DNA of 64,000 nucleotides from CAVTSA01 sp963790575 (GCA_963790575.1 CAWBPD010000021.1:124001-188000), one strand, 5' to 3'. Positions 8,951 to 16,986 are shown, numbered from the stretch's first letter. Program-made: numbers and translations. Notes: a model not told the origin generated them from the sequence alone.

Positions 8951-9336
8951 GATCGCCGCCCACCCTCGCCGGCGAGCCGGTCCAAGCCCTTGAAGCCCGC
9001 CTTGGCAGCCGCGATCTGCTCCTCGGTGGCCTGCCGGATGCCGAGGCGGACCAGCTCCGGGCCCACGATCTCCCAGACCACGAAGAGGTCGTCGATCGAC
9101 TTCGGCGTGAGCGGCGCGACCTGGTAGCCCTTCCGCGGCAGGGTCAGGACAAGACCCTCGTGGCTGAGTCGAGTCAGCGCGTCGCGCACCGGTGAGATGC
9201 CAAGGCCGATGTCCGTCGCCAGCTGCTTTTCGGTGAGGCGCTGGCCGGGGGCGAGCCGGCACGAGATGATGTCGCCGCGGACGCGGCGGTAGGCGGCCTC
9301 TCCCAGCGAGACGCGCGGCTCGGACGGGTCGGTCAT
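8941..9336 (-). pseudogene. GntR-family regulator, truncated in the effector domain
   Basis: From ATG 9336 the first 70 residues are a clean winged helix of the FadR/GntR type (GEAAYRRVRGDIISCRLAPG, RLTEKQLATDIGLGISPVRD, LTRLSHEGLV). The FCD-type ligand domain starts (PLTPKSIDDLFVVWEIVGPE) but stops at residue 131, whereas the family is usually 210-240 aa. The truncation coincides with the transposase remnant. It could still bind DNA but would lack a ligand response. No obvious target operon is left next to it. Confidence 0.75.
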
Positions 9337-9439
9337 GTGGGCCACCGTCGACCTTGGCGCCCCTGAGAACCGGGCATACGGTTCCCGAGCGTACCGATGG
9401 ATTGGGCGGGTGCAGTGAGCACCGCGAGGATCGCGACGC

Positions 9440-9835
9440 TCAGGACAGTCGCTCGACTCCGGGCACGATGTCGAAGCCGGCGTCGAACGACATGATCCGC
9501 TCGACTCGATGGCGCCACATGACGGAGACGTGGACCGCGTCGCGGGCAGACAGCGACGCGTACCGAAGGACGACATCCTTGGCGACCTCGACGTCCTCCC
9601 GCTCGATGGGGATCACGTCGTCGACCACGCCGAGCAGCGCGTCGAACGCGGGCTGGATGGCGTCTCGCCGGTTGATTGCGACGTATCGGTGGCAGATCTC
9701 CTGCAGCACCTCCGCATCGGTGACGAGCCGCTCATGGGATGAGAGGGCGCTTTCGAGCACCCGCTGCGCGTCGAGCTTGTGCGGATGGCCGGCCCCCACC
9801 AGGTACATCGGAATGTTGGAGTCGACGAGCATCAT
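9440..9835 (-). CDS. vapC: PIN-domain toxin VapC
   Basis: A 131-aa PIN-domain ribonuclease typical of VapC toxins. It begins MMLVDSNIPMYLVG (first acidic Asp5), has a middle acidic patch around LVTDAEVLQEICHRY and the late carboxylate pair in SARDAVHVSV and IMSFDAGFD. Its ATG (9835) overlaps the stop of the upstream antitoxin gene as ATGA, so toxin translation is coupled to antitoxin translation. The 5' end of this gene is duplicated at 16661-16710, where it is truncated. Confidence 0.87.
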   Translation of the reverse strand: MMLVDSNIPMYLVGAGHPHKLDAQRVLESALSSHERLVTDAEVLQEICHRYVAINRRDAIQPAFDALLGVVDDVIPIEREDVEVAKDVVLRYASLSARDAVHVSVMWRHRVERIMSFDAGFDIVPGVERLS

Positions 9836-10052
9836 GGGGGCGGACCCACTCCATAGCCGCGCTCGATGTCCGCGAGCATCTCCTCGATGTCCGCTGTGGG
9901 GAATCCCGCGCGCGCCGCGGTGCGAACCACCCGAAGCTTCTGCTCGAGATCCCCGCGCGGCTGCCGCCTGCGCGCGTCTCGCAGTGCCCGCCGAACCCAC
10001 TCCGAGACCGGGAGCCCCTCCTGTCGCGCAGCCTCTTGGAGGTCGTGGAGTT
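9780..10052 (-). repeat. Duplicated vapBC segment, copy A
   Basis: This is the source-like copy because it lies inside the intact vapBC pair. It matches 16661-16933 at all but about five bases. Confidence 0.88.
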
Positions 10053-10089
10053 CAGCCTCGCCGAGCAGCACTTGGAGACGCTTACTCAT
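9832..10089 (-). CDS. vapB: Ribbon-helix-helix antitoxin VapB
   Basis: An 85-aa antitoxin. The N-terminal strand MSKRLQVLLGEAELHDLQEA and helices (GLPVSEWVRRALRDARRR) form a ribbon-helix-helix DNA-binding domain. The C-terminal tail (FPTADIEEMLADIERGYG) would wrap the toxin. The start codon lies inside an operator-like palindrome, as expected for autoregulation. A second, 5'-truncated copy of this gene lies at 16713-16933. Confidence 0.85.
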   Translation of the reverse strand: MSKRLQVLLGEAELHDLQEAARQEGLPVSEWVRRALRDARRRQPRGDLEQKLRVVRTAARAGFPTADIEEMLADIERGYGVGPPP

Positions 10090-10113
10090 GGCATGAGTCT
10101 ACCCGACTCATGC
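10084..10113. promoter_or_regulatory. vapBC operator
   Basis: Two overlapping symmetric elements. ACTCATG-G-CATGAGT (10084-10098) includes the vapB start codon. A perfect 9-bp inverted repeat follows, GCATGAGTC (10091-10099) and GACTCATGC (10105-10113), with a 5-nt spacer. This is the expected position and form of the site bound by a VapB dimer. Binding itself is inferred. Confidence 0.65.
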
Positions 10114-10179
10114 CATGCATCGGCGCTCAGGCCTGTCAGGCGGACGGGGCTCCTGACCGCCCTCCCGCCCGATGGCTGC

Positions 10180-10310
10180 GGACCCGTTGGTGCACCTCCG
10201 GGGCTCATTCCGCGCGGATAGGACCCGTTGGTGCACCTACGGGGCTCACTTGGGCGCGGATAGGACCCGTTGGTGCACCTACGGGGTTTACGCGGCTACT
10301 CGGTGCGCAC
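10180..10310. repeat. Three tandem 41/42-bp repeats
   Basis: The core GGACCCGTTGGTGCACCT begins at 10180, 10221 and 10263, followed each time by a conserved (A/C)CGGGG block. Each unit holds the palindrome GGTGCACC. The third copy degenerates after 10290. The array lies between the VapB operator and the IS21 element and encodes nothing I recognise. It is too short and has no CRISPR-like unique spacers. Confidence 0.75.
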
Positions 10311-10316
10311 GTGCAC

Positions 10317-10442
10317 CTACTGCCGGACGAATCGATCGTCGGGCAGGATGCCGCGCCGGGCGAGGCGCCGGAGGTCAGCCTTCATTCGCCGGACGCGGCT
10401 CTCGCTGTTGGAGAAGTGAAAGAGGTCGACGTAGGCCTGTGG
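10317..10442 (-). other. Orphan minus-strand reading frame at the IS21 junction
   Basis: The minus strand reads PQAYVDLFHFSNSESRV, then a basic helix (RRMKADLRRLARRG) and a stop at 10317. It begins exactly at the left boundary of the IS21 element. It may be the displaced 3' end of the RelA/SpoT-domain gene on the other side of the element, which reads in the same direction. Removing the element with one copy of the 5-bp duplication leaves the two parts one base out of frame, so the link is tentative. Confidence 0.35.
10438..10442. repeat. Target-site duplication, left copy
   Basis: TGTGG at 10438-10442 repeats at 13550-13554 on the other side of the IS21 element. A 5-bp direct repeat is within the range known for IS21-family insertion. 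Confidence 0.6.
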
Positions 10443-10767
10443 GAACGGGACGCCGGAACGGGCCCACCGCGATACTCCGAATGGGACCCACCCCCGACGG
10501 TTCTTCACACTACGTCGTCGTCGTAAACGGGGAGGGGGTCTGGGGGAGGGGCCTAACAACCTGTGGGCTTGTGGAGAACGCCTGCGGGGTGCCTCAGGTA
10601 CCGCTGTGAGCGGTTCACAGCGCGGGGGTGCCGCGGCCTTCTGAGGAGAACGGCAGAGGCTCCGGCTCCCCGTGGGCGGCTGGCACGCGAGGCGGCCCAG
10701 AGGATGCTCAGGGAGACGATGCGACCCCCACCCATGGCGTTCACTTTCGACGCCCAGGCTCACCCGA

Positions 10768-11121
10768 TCACTCCTGGCCGAGCAGTTCGGGGACGGCGAC
10801 CGGCTCGCCGCAGTGAGGGCATTCGCCGCCCAGGCCGAGCTTGCGCATGAAGGTGGAGCAGTCGGGGCAGCGCTGTTCGCCGACGGCCCGCTGTCCGCAG
10901 CGGTCCCACTCGTAGACGGTGAGCGGCTTGCGTGGCCGTCTGGCGGGGACGCTGAGCGACGGCGGTGCGGCCTGACGCCGTCGCCGGTAGGCGGCGACCC
11001 GGCAGGCGTCGGAGCAGTACTTCTGGCGTCCAGAGGGGGTGAAGGGGCGCTGGCAGAGAGGGCAGGCTACCGTAACGGCATCGTAACGCGACGGGGTGTT
11101 GGGTTCGACCCGGGGACTCAT
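10768..11121 (-). CDS. IS21-associated zinc-ribbon protein
   Basis: A 117-aa protein with two cysteine-rich knuckles. The first is VACPLCQRPFTPSGRQKYC followed by SDACRVAAYRRR, a treble-clef-like finger. The second is QRCPDCSTF with GGECPHCGEP, a zinc ribbon. Its start overlaps the istB stop by 4 nt, and it lies inside the terminal repeats, so it belongs to the element. It may help DNA binding or regulation of transposition; that function is inferred from position only. Confidence 0.72.
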   Translation of the reverse strand: MSPRVEPNTPSRYDAVTVACPLCQRPFTPSGRQKYCSDACRVAAYRRRRQAAPPSLSVPARRPRKPLTVYEWDRCGQRAVGEQRCPDCSTFMRKLGLGGECPHCGEPVAVPELLGQE

Positions 11122-11894
11122 GACTTCGGGCCCCTTCCGGCCCGGCGCAGGCTCTGGCGGAGTCGCCAGGACTCGGTCCCGGTCTCGATGATGTGGGCTC
11201 CGAAGGTGAGGCGGTCGACCGCCGCCTTGCAGAGGCGGGCGTCAGCGAAGACGCGTGTCCACTCGCCGAAGGGCAGGTTGGTGGTGACGATGATGCTGGC
11301 CACCTCGTTGCGCTCGGCGAGGACCTGGAAGAGCAGCTCGGCACCGGTCTCCGAGGTCTGGACGTAGCCCAATTCGTCAAGCACCAGGAGCTCGATCCCG
11401 GCGTAGCGGCGGACGACGCGTGAGAGTTGGTGCTCGTCCTGGGCCTCCTGCAGCTCGTTGACCAGGGCGGCCACGGTGGTGAAGCGAACCCGGCGTCCCT
11501 GGTAGCAGGCGACGATGCCGAGGGCGGTCGCCAGATGGCTCTTGCCGGTGCCGCTGTCGCCGATCAGGACGACGTTCTCGCTGTGTTCGACGTACTCGCC
11601 TTTGGCCAGCTGATGCAGCTCGGCGGCGTTGACCGCCGACTCCTCGAACTGGAAGTCCTCCAGACGCTTGCGGTGAGGGAAGTGGGCATCGAGGAGCCGA
11701 CGCTGGGCTCGCCGCTCGGCGCGGGCGTCGAGTTCCAGCTCCAGCAGGTGTGCCAGGTAGTCGCGGTGCGGCGTGCCATCGGCGGCCGCCTGGTCGGCGA
11801 GCTCGGCAAAACGGGTGCCGACGGTGGGCAGACGGAGTTCTTTGGTCTGTGCGGCGACGAGTGCGTCAACCGCGCCGTGGAGCTGGTTCTTCAT
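11118..11894 (-). CDS. istB: IS21-family transposition helper ATPase IstB
   Basis: A 258-aa AAA+ ATPase related to DnaC. The N-terminal helical part is followed by Walker A GDSGTGKSH, Walker B LLVLDELGY and sensor 1 IIVTTNLPFGEW. IstB assembles on target DNA and activates the IstA transpososome. The gene overlaps istA by 4 nt (ATGA), the usual istAB coupling. Length and motifs are complete. Confidence 0.95.
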   Translation of the reverse strand: MKNQLHGAVDALVAAQTKELRLPTVGTRFAELADQAAADGTPHRDYLAHLLELELDARAERRAQRRLLDAHFPHRKRLEDFQFEESAVNAAELHQLAKGEYVEHSENVVLIGDSGTGKSHLATALGIVACYQGRRVRFTTVAALVNELQEAQDEHQLSRVVRRYAGIELLVLDELGYVQTSETGAELLFQVLAERNEVASIIVTTNLPFGEWTRVFADARLCKAAVDRLTFGAHIIETGTESWRLRQSLRRAGRGPKS

Positions 11895-13429
11895 CCTTGT
11901 CCTCCCAGGAGTTGGTCGTAGGGATCGAGGCTCGGCGCCGGACGCTGGTAGGCGTCCAGCTCGCCGAGATCGAGCACCGTCAGGTGCCGCTCGCCTTCCA
12001 TGGCGCGCCGGACCAGGACCGCGACCGCCCGGCCGTCGATGGCGCCGGCGGCCAGGGCACCGCCGACCGCCTGGTGGACGACCTCGGCCGGATAGCGGCG
12101 ATGAAGCAGGAGCACGTCCACCATCTGACGGGCGGCGGCCGACTCGCCAAGGCGCTCTTTCAGCGTGTCGAAGAGGGTCGTGTAGGCCCCAGGCCAGCGT
12201 CCTGACTCCTGCGCCTGGCGCAGCGGCAGGCTGCGCAGGAAGGCCTGTGGCTTGTGCTTGAGCACCTCCAGGTAGTGGTCGAGGTCGAGGCGCTCACTGC
12301 CCGCCTCCCAGCAGCGCTCCCAGCGCGCGATCTGCTCGCCGCCGCCGAAGACGAGCACGAGATGGGAGCTCAGCTCCACGCGCACCAGGCGCCCGGCGAA
12401 GCGCGAGGGCACCGAGTAGCGCACCCGTTTGACCGACACCCTTGACTTCTCGTCGACGCGGACCTGGTCCAGGTACTCCACCGTGCAGAAGGGCTCCAAC
12501 GGCAGCGGCCGCAGGATGGCCGCTTCTCGCTCCCACATCACCTGCTTGGTCTGCCTCTTGCCGACCGGGACCCGGGCGTCGTCGCGGGCGCAGGCGTCGA
12601 GTGCCAGGCTGCCCAGCTCAGCGAGGCTGGCGCAGGCCGGCACCGGCACCAAGTGGTTCCGTCGGAAGTGACCCTGTCCCCCCTCGACGCCGCCCTTCTC
12701 GTGGGCGCCCTCGATGCCCACCCGGCAGAACCGGCTCTCGAACAGGTAGTGCGAGCGCAGCCCCACGAAGCGGTCTCGCTCGATGCGGGTGCGGCCGCGC
12801 AGCACCTTCTCCACCGCCAGCGAGTGGTTGTCCATGCGCACCAGCCCGAAGACGCCTCCGAAGTGGGTCAGGGCGAGCACCATCGACTCCAGGAAGGCCT
12901 GCTGGGTCAGCCGCGCCAGCGGCCGCACGTAGACCCGGCCGGAGTAGCACGCCCGCATCTGGAAGAACGTCACCTTGGTCCGCTCTCCCTGGATGTCGAC
13001 GGCCGCCTCGAAGAAGTCCACTTCCGCCTCCGCCCCGGGCTCCTTGATCTGGGGAACCGTCACCTCCTTCGCCCCGTACAGCTCGCGCTTGCGCCGGCCC
13101 ACGTACTTGCGCACGGTCGACTCCGACAGCTCGATTCCCAGCTCCCCCCGCACCCGTTCCCAGATCCGGTGCGCCGTGTGCCTCTGCTTGACCGGCACCC
13201 CGGGGGCGGCATCGGCCACCAGCACCTGTTCGATGAAGGGCCTGGCCGGCCCCAGCACGGGCGCTCCGCGTACCGGCACCCGGCGCTCCGGCGGCATCGC
13301 CGAGAGCAGCGCCTGGCGCACCGTCTTGCGGCTCACTCGATGTTCCCGAGCCGCTCGCCTGATCGACCACCCGCGCACCACGTGGTCGCGCCGGATAGCC
13401 TCGAAGAGATCCACCTTTCGCATCTCCAA
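11891..13429 (-). CDS. istA: IS21-family transposase IstA
   Basis: A 512-aa DDE transposase. An N-terminal helix-turn-helix (GWSIRRAAREHRVSRKTVRQ) is followed by a second DNA-binding region and the RNase H-like core, whose first acidic residue lies in AEVDFFEAAVDIQGER. Later conserved parts include YVRPLARLTQQAFLESM, GLVRMDNHSLAVEKVL and the Glu-containing GIEGAHEKGGVEGGQGHFRR. A C-terminal Mu-type beta-barrel (SRVSVKRVRYSVPSRFAGR) follows. Start ATG 13429 lies inside the right-hand terminal repeats. No frameshift is visible. Confidence 0.95.
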   Translation of the reverse strand: MEMRKVDLFEAIRRDHVVRGWSIRRAAREHRVSRKTVRQALLSAMPPERRVPVRGAPVLGPARPFIEQVLVADAAPGVPVKQRHTAHRIWERVRGELGIELSESTVRKYVGRRKRELYGAKEVTVPQIKEPGAEAEVDFFEAAVDIQGERTKVTFFQMRACYSGRVYVRPLARLTQQAFLESMVLALTHFGGVFGLVRMDNHSLAVEKVLRGRTRIERDRFVGLRSHYLFESRFCRVGIEGAHEKGGVEGGQGHFRRNHLVPVPACASLAELGSLALDACARDDARVPVGKRQTKQVMWEREAAILRPLPLEPFCTVEYLDQVRVDEKSRVSVKRVRYSVPSRFAGRLVRVELSSHLVLVFGGGEQIARWERCWEAGSERLDLDHYLEVLKHKPQAFLRSLPLRQAQESGRWPGAYTTLFDTLKERLGESAAARQMVDVLLLHRRYPAEVVHQAVGGALAAGAIDGRAVAVLVRRAMEGERHLTVLDLGELDAYQRPAPSLDPYDQLLGGQG

Positions 13430-13535
13430 CTTCCCCGAACTCCGTGGCCGTAGGACAGCCCGGAGTGTCGAGGATCACGGGGGTCGGAAGGTGGGTCCCA
13501 TTCAGAGGATCAAAACGCCCTCAGGTGGGTCCCGT

Positions 13536-14489
13536 TCAGAGTCGAACTATGTGGCCGGCGTTCGCCATCAGGACGCGGCCGACCCGCTGATACTGGGTCG
13601 CGTCCAGGTCGTCGACGGCTCGCAGGATGTCGTCCACCTCGTAGCGAGCGAACAACCTCCGAAGTTCGGACTCGGTGGCGATCCCCAGCTGCTGCAGGCG
13701 GTCGAAAATGTATCGGTAGCCGTCGTCCGGGCGAATGGATCCGTCGTTCGGTCCCGCGAGCTCGTCGAGGATGGGGATCAGCGCCGTTGTGGAGAGCTCC
13801 TTATCGACCTCTACCTCCTGCAGCGCCTGTGCCCTGGCACGCGACACCTCGTCGAAGTAGCCGTCGGCCACGTCGATCGCGACCTTCGCCCGCACGAAGG
13901 GAGCCCGAACGTCGACCAGCACGCCCGACTTGTAACGAACGTGGTGCTCGATGTCTGCCCATGCGTGCTGCAGGATCGTGCGAGCCTGTACCTCGCACTT
14001 CAGGTCCTGGAACTGCTGGTACTCGACCAGCGAAGAGCGGCGATGGTCCAGCTGCAGGACGCAGTGCCAGCTCTCGTAACCGAGGCCGTCGTCCTTGATT
14101 CGAGGAGCCCAACCCTCGGCATATCGGAAGGCGCAGTTGGTGACCGCCTCCTTCACGCGGTCGAGGTCGCTCGTGAAGTAGGTGATGATGCGGACGCCCG
14201 CCAGGTCCTCGATCTCCTCGAGGGGACGGGGATAGCGCAGCCGGCCGCTCTCGTCCGGGTGCAGCTTGGCGGCCTTGGCGGCGAGACTCTCCGGCGTCTT
14301 GGCACGGGCCTGCACTTGGTGGACCCGAATCCCGTCGGCCTCCAGCGCGTTGACGACGATCGCCCGGACGGCGAGGGAGAACGCCTGATACCGCGCTTGC
14401 AACTCCCGTTGATACGTCTCGGCGACACGGCGGCCATGCTCCGCGGCTTCTCCAGCAGAAATCGGTTCCCTCCGCGCAGCCGCCGCCAT
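13536..14489 (-). CDS. RelA/SpoT-domain protein, C-terminus cut by IS21
   Basis: 317 aa from ATG 14489. The central part is a (p)ppGpp synthetase-like RelA/SpoT domain: LRYPRPLEEIEDLAGVRIIT, then DGLGYESWHCVLQL, then LKCEVQARTILQHAWADIEH. No HD hydrolase, TGS or ACT domain is present, so it resembles small alarmone synthetases or toxSAS/CapRel-like defence proteins. The last residues and the TGA come from the right terminal repeat of the IS21 element, so the native C-terminus is missing or displaced. The gene is divergent from the first drmD copy. Synthetase activity and a defence role are inferred. Confidence 0.82.
   Translation of the reverse strand: MAAAARREPISAGEAAEHGRRVAETYQRELQARYQAFSLAVRAIVVNALEADGIRVHQVQARAKTPESLAAKAAKLHPDESGRLRYPRPLEEIEDLAGVRIITYFTSDLDRVKEAVTNCAFRYAEGWAPRIKDDGLGYESWHCVLQLDHRRSSLVEYQQFQDLKCEVQARTILQHAWADIEHHVRYKSGVLVDVRAPFVRAKVAIDVADGYFDEVSRARAQALQEVEVDKELSTTALIPILDELAGPNDGSIRPDDGYRYIFDRLQQLGIATESELRRLFARYEVDDILRAVDDLDATQYQRVGRVLMANAGHIVRL
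13550..13554. repeat. Target-site duplication, right copy
   Basis: TGTGG, matching 10438-10442. It lies inside the 3' end of the RelA/SpoT-domain gene and marks where the IS21 element entered. Confidence 0.6.
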
Positions 14490-14586
14490 CGTTCGAAACT
14501 CGGAGAAAGTATGCGGCGAACGCGTCCGTTGCGGCCCCGATCCGACCACCGAACTTTGAACACCTATCCTGCTCGCGGAGACAGGG

Positions 14587-14847
14587 ATGACGTTGACTGC
14601 ACCGGCCGCGGGCGCTCCCGACATCGGACAGTTGGTGGAGGTGCGCGGCCGCCACTGGACGGTGAGCGACGTCCTCCCCAGCGCCCTCCCGCTCGACGTC
14701 CTGGGCGGCGAGCGCGCCCGCCAGCACCTCCTCACCCTGAGCAGCGTCGAGGACGACGCGATGGGAGAGGAGCTGCACGTGATCTGGGAGGCGGAGGTGG
14801 GCCGGGTTCGCGTTGTGTGCGGTGTCGGGACTTGCGGCACGGGCTAA
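14587..14847 (+). pseudogene. drmD: Truncated first copy of drmD (5' end only)
   Basis: The frame starts MTLTAPAAGAPDIGQLVEVR and continues GRHWTVSDVLPSALPLDVLG, the N-terminus of the DISARM SNF2 helicase. It is nearly identical to the full copy at 17025-17213 but leaves homology at 14804 and ends 14 codons later. A candidate -10 (TATCCT, 14565-14570) precedes it, and the same ACCTATCCTGCTCG stretch precedes the full copy. This is a recombination or insertion scar rather than a gene. Confidence 0.85.
14616..14804 (+). repeat. Duplicated drmD 5' segment, copy A
   Basis: These 189 bp recur at 17025-17213 with only about two differences seen (near 14777 and 14799). Beyond both ends the sequences differ, so the boundaries are sharp. 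Confidence 0.9.
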
Positions 14848-15228
14848 TGCGGCACCGGCGCCGGGGACAACGTATTACGTCGATTCCGGTCTGGCAGTGA
14901 CTCCAACAGCGGGACGGATCCGCGGTCGGCGTGGGCGTCGCTGGAGAAGGTGAATGCGACGACGCAGAAAGCTCCCGCTGAAGGCGAGCCATGACACCCC
15001 ACGCGGTGCCAGGTGCGTGAGCAGACCGAGGTAGTCCTCCTGCCTAAACCGCACCCGATCGTCCACCCCCGATCACCGAGTACCTGCCGGCAACAGCCGA
15101 CCGCCGGTGCTCCAGCGTGAGGATCCCGCCCGAGGGGAGACGCCAGCGGCGGGCCGGAAGAGGTGGTTGGCGGCGACGCCTCTGAGGGATGCTTGGCCCC
15201 TGTTCCAGTGATGGTAGAGTTCCGGGAC
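14848..15228. other. Non-coding stretch after the truncated drmD copy
   Basis: No convincing gene on either strand. A 63-codon minus-strand frame (14875-15066) looks partly protein-like (RFRQEDYLGLLTHLAPRG) but has no identifiable family and no ribosome binding site. The end of the stretch holds a candidate -10 (TAGAGT, 15215-15220) for the next gene. Confidence 0.4.
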
Positions 15229-16278
15229 ATGCGGAACGAGGCAATATCTGGAACGGCCGTGATCACCACTATCGGGGCCCTTCTGCGGAACACCCTCCCC
15301 GTCGATTGGCGGCTGGACGTGCAGCGAGAGGTTGGCCGGGGTGCTAATGCGCTCATTGTGATCGGAGCGCCGCGCGGTGAGCGCGCTACAGTGGCGCTCG
15401 AGGCCAAGGATCGGCTAGAGCCGAATGTGATCCCCGCCGCCCTGGCCCACGCGTCGCGGGGAGCAGATGCCGTGATGCTCGCCGCGCCGTTCCTGAGCGA
15501 GCGGTCGCGGGCCCTCGTCATCGAGCGGGGAGGCGGGTATGCCGACGCCACGGGCAACCTTCGCCTCCGCCTCGACCGCCCAGCCGTCTTCATCAAACTC
15601 GAGGGCGCACGTTCCAACCCGTGGCCGGATCGAGACGAACCTTTGCGAACGCTGAAGGGTCCCGGGGCCGCCCGCGTCGTCCGCGGGCTGTGTGAGCTGC
15701 GGCCGCCCTATGGCGTACGCGAGGTGGCAAACCGAAGCAGGTCGTCGGTCTCGACAACCTCACGCGTGCTCGCGCTCCTCGACCGCGACGCGCTGATCGA
15801 CAGAGGGGGCTCTTCGCGAATCGTTTCTGTCGACTGGCAAAGCCTGCTCCGGCGATGGGCCCAGGACTACTCCCTGACCGGCTCAAATCGGGCGATGGCC
15901 TTCATCGAGCCTCGCGGCCTCCCCGCCCTGCTAAAGAAGCTCTCCGCGTCCGGACTCCGATACAGCGTGACCGGTTCACTGGCGGCTGCCGCGCGCGGGC
16001 CCCTCGCGGCGCCACGGCTTGGCGTTGTCTACGTCGCTGACACAGGTTTAGCCGCCGAGGAACTCCGGCTCCGCGAAGTTGACGATGGAGCCAACGTCAT
16101 GCTTCTCGAACCCTTAAGCGACGTGGTCTTCGATCGCACCTGGGTCGCGGACGGCGTCGAGTACGCCGGCATGGCGCAGGTGGCCGTGGATTTGCTGACC
16201 AGCCCGGGCCGAGGCCCCTCCGAGGCGGAAGACGTTATTCGGTGGATGGAGTCCAATGAGGATGCCTGGCGAGCTTGA
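15229..16278 (+). CDS. AbiEi-like / winged-helix regulator of a nucleotidyltransferase toxin
   Basis: 349 aa from ATG 15229, chosen because TAGAGT (15215-15220) lies 8 nt before it (leaderless pattern); ATG 15211 is the alternative. The middle holds a winged helix (LCELRPPYGVREVANRSRSS, then TSRVLALLDRDALIDRGG). The flanking alpha/beta segments resemble regulators encoded before AbiEii-type nucleotidyltransferases. The stop overlaps the next start by 23 nt, which fits a type IV antitoxin/toxin pair. The partner is truncated, so this may now be an orphan antitoxin. The family assignment rests on context and weak similarity. Confidence 0.6.
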   Translation: MRNEAISGTAVITTIGALLRNTLPVDWRLDVQREVGRGANALIVIGAPRGERATVALEAKDRLEPNVIPAALAHASRGADAVMLAAPFLSERSRALVIERGGGYADATGNLRLRLDRPAVFIKLEGARSNPWPDRDEPLRTLKGPGAARVVRGLCELRPPYGVREVANRSRSSVSTTSRVLALLDRDALIDRGGSSRIVSVDWQSLLRRWAQDYSLTGSNRAMAFIEPRGLPALLKKLSASGLRYSVTGSLAAAARGPLAAPRLGVVYVADTGLAAEELRLREVDDGANVMLLEPLSDVVFDRTWVADGVEYAGMAQVAVDLLTSPGRGPSEAEDVIRWMESNEDAWRA

Positions 16279-16660
16279 TCACGCTTACGTCACCGCGCGG
16301 TCAACGCTCCTCGATGCGCTCCAGGCGCTCGGAGATCAGCGCGTGGCCGTAGTGCTGGTGGGGGCACAGGCGGTCTACCTCCGGACGGGCGAGGCGGCCG
16401 TAGCCGTGCCTCCATATACCACCGATGCGGATATCGCGATCGATCCCGCCGCTTTGGTGGCGAGCCCAACGCTCGTGAACGCGATGGAACGAGGGGGCTT
16501 CTCCAGGCACCGGTCGAACCCGGGCATCTGGATGAGCCGGACCCACGGCAGCCAAGTCGACCTCCTCGTTCCCGCGGCTGTCGGCGGAGCCGGTCGTCGG
16601 GGTGCCCGATTGGGGGTGCATGGCAAGGAAGCGGCCATGAAGGTCCACGGCCTGGAGGCG
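16256..16660 (+). pseudogene. Nucleotidyltransferase (AbiEii-like), 3' truncated
   Basis: From ATG 16256 the product shows the start of a nucleotidyltransferase fold: RVAVVLVGAQAVYLRTG (the glycine-Ala strand-turn) and YTTDADIAIDP (the D-x-D metal site). QVDLLVPAA holds a third acidic position. Homology stops at about residue 135, exactly where the duplicated vapBC segment begins (16661), and the frame then runs antisense through that segment. The C-terminal substrate-binding half is lost, so it is probably inactive. Confidence 0.72.
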
Positions 16661-16933
16661 TGCGGATGGCCGGCCCCCACCAGGTACATCGGAATGTTGG
16701 AGTCGATGAGCATCACGGGGGCGGACCCACTCCATAGCCGCGCTCGATGTCCGCGAGCATCTCCTCGATGTCCGCTGTGGGGAATCCCGAGCGCGCCGCG
16801 GTGCGCACCACCCGAAGCTTCTGCTCGAGATCCCCGCGCGGCTGCCGCCTGCGCGCGTCTCGCAGTGCCCGCCGAACCCACTCCGAGACCGGGAGCCCCT
16901 CCTGTCGCGCAGACTCTTGGAGGTCGTGCAGTA
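16661..16933 (-). pseudogene. Truncated vapBC copy
   Basis: A second copy of the vapB-vapC junction (compare 9780-10052) with about five base differences. vapB lacks its N-terminal strand and starts at LQESARQEGLPVSEWV. vapC is cut after MLIDSNIPMYLVGAGHPH. Neither product can be complete. The differences show the copy is old enough to have diverged, so it is not a simple assembly echo. Confidence 0.88.
16661..16933 (-). repeat. Duplicated vapBC segment, copy B
   Basis: About 273 bp matching 9780-10052 in the same orientation. It lies directly between the truncated nucleotidyltransferase and the full drmD. Confidence 0.88.
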
Positions 16934-16986
16934 GAGCGCCACCCTCGCCCGGCACACGACCTGACCTATCCTGCTCGGCAGCGCGC

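Larger units (their letters stand above)
10443..13549 (-). mobile_element. IS21-family insertion sequence with zinc-ribbon accessory gene
   Basis: The element holds istA, istB and a small zinc-ribbon gene, all on the minus strand with 4-nt overlaps. Both ends carry two inverted copies of a transposase-site-like repeat: GAACGGGCCCACC (10456-10468) and GAATGGGACCCACC (10479-10492) on the left, GGTGGGTCCCATTC (13490-13503) and GGTGGGTCCCGTTC (13524-13537) on the right. Multiple terminal repeats are typical of IS21. TGTGG flanks the element on both sides. All three genes look intact, so it may be active. About 275 bp at 10493-10767 inside the element is non-coding. The outermost bases match poorly between ends, so the boundaries are uncertain by a few bases. 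Confidence 0.85.

Noticed and set aside
10180..10310. Possible CRISPR array
   Set aside because: Only three units, no unique equal-length spacers and no cas genes; the whole unit repeats, so it is a plain tandem repeat.
14875..15066. 63-codon minus-strand frame
   Set aside because: No recognisable family, no start signal and it lies in a recombined segment.
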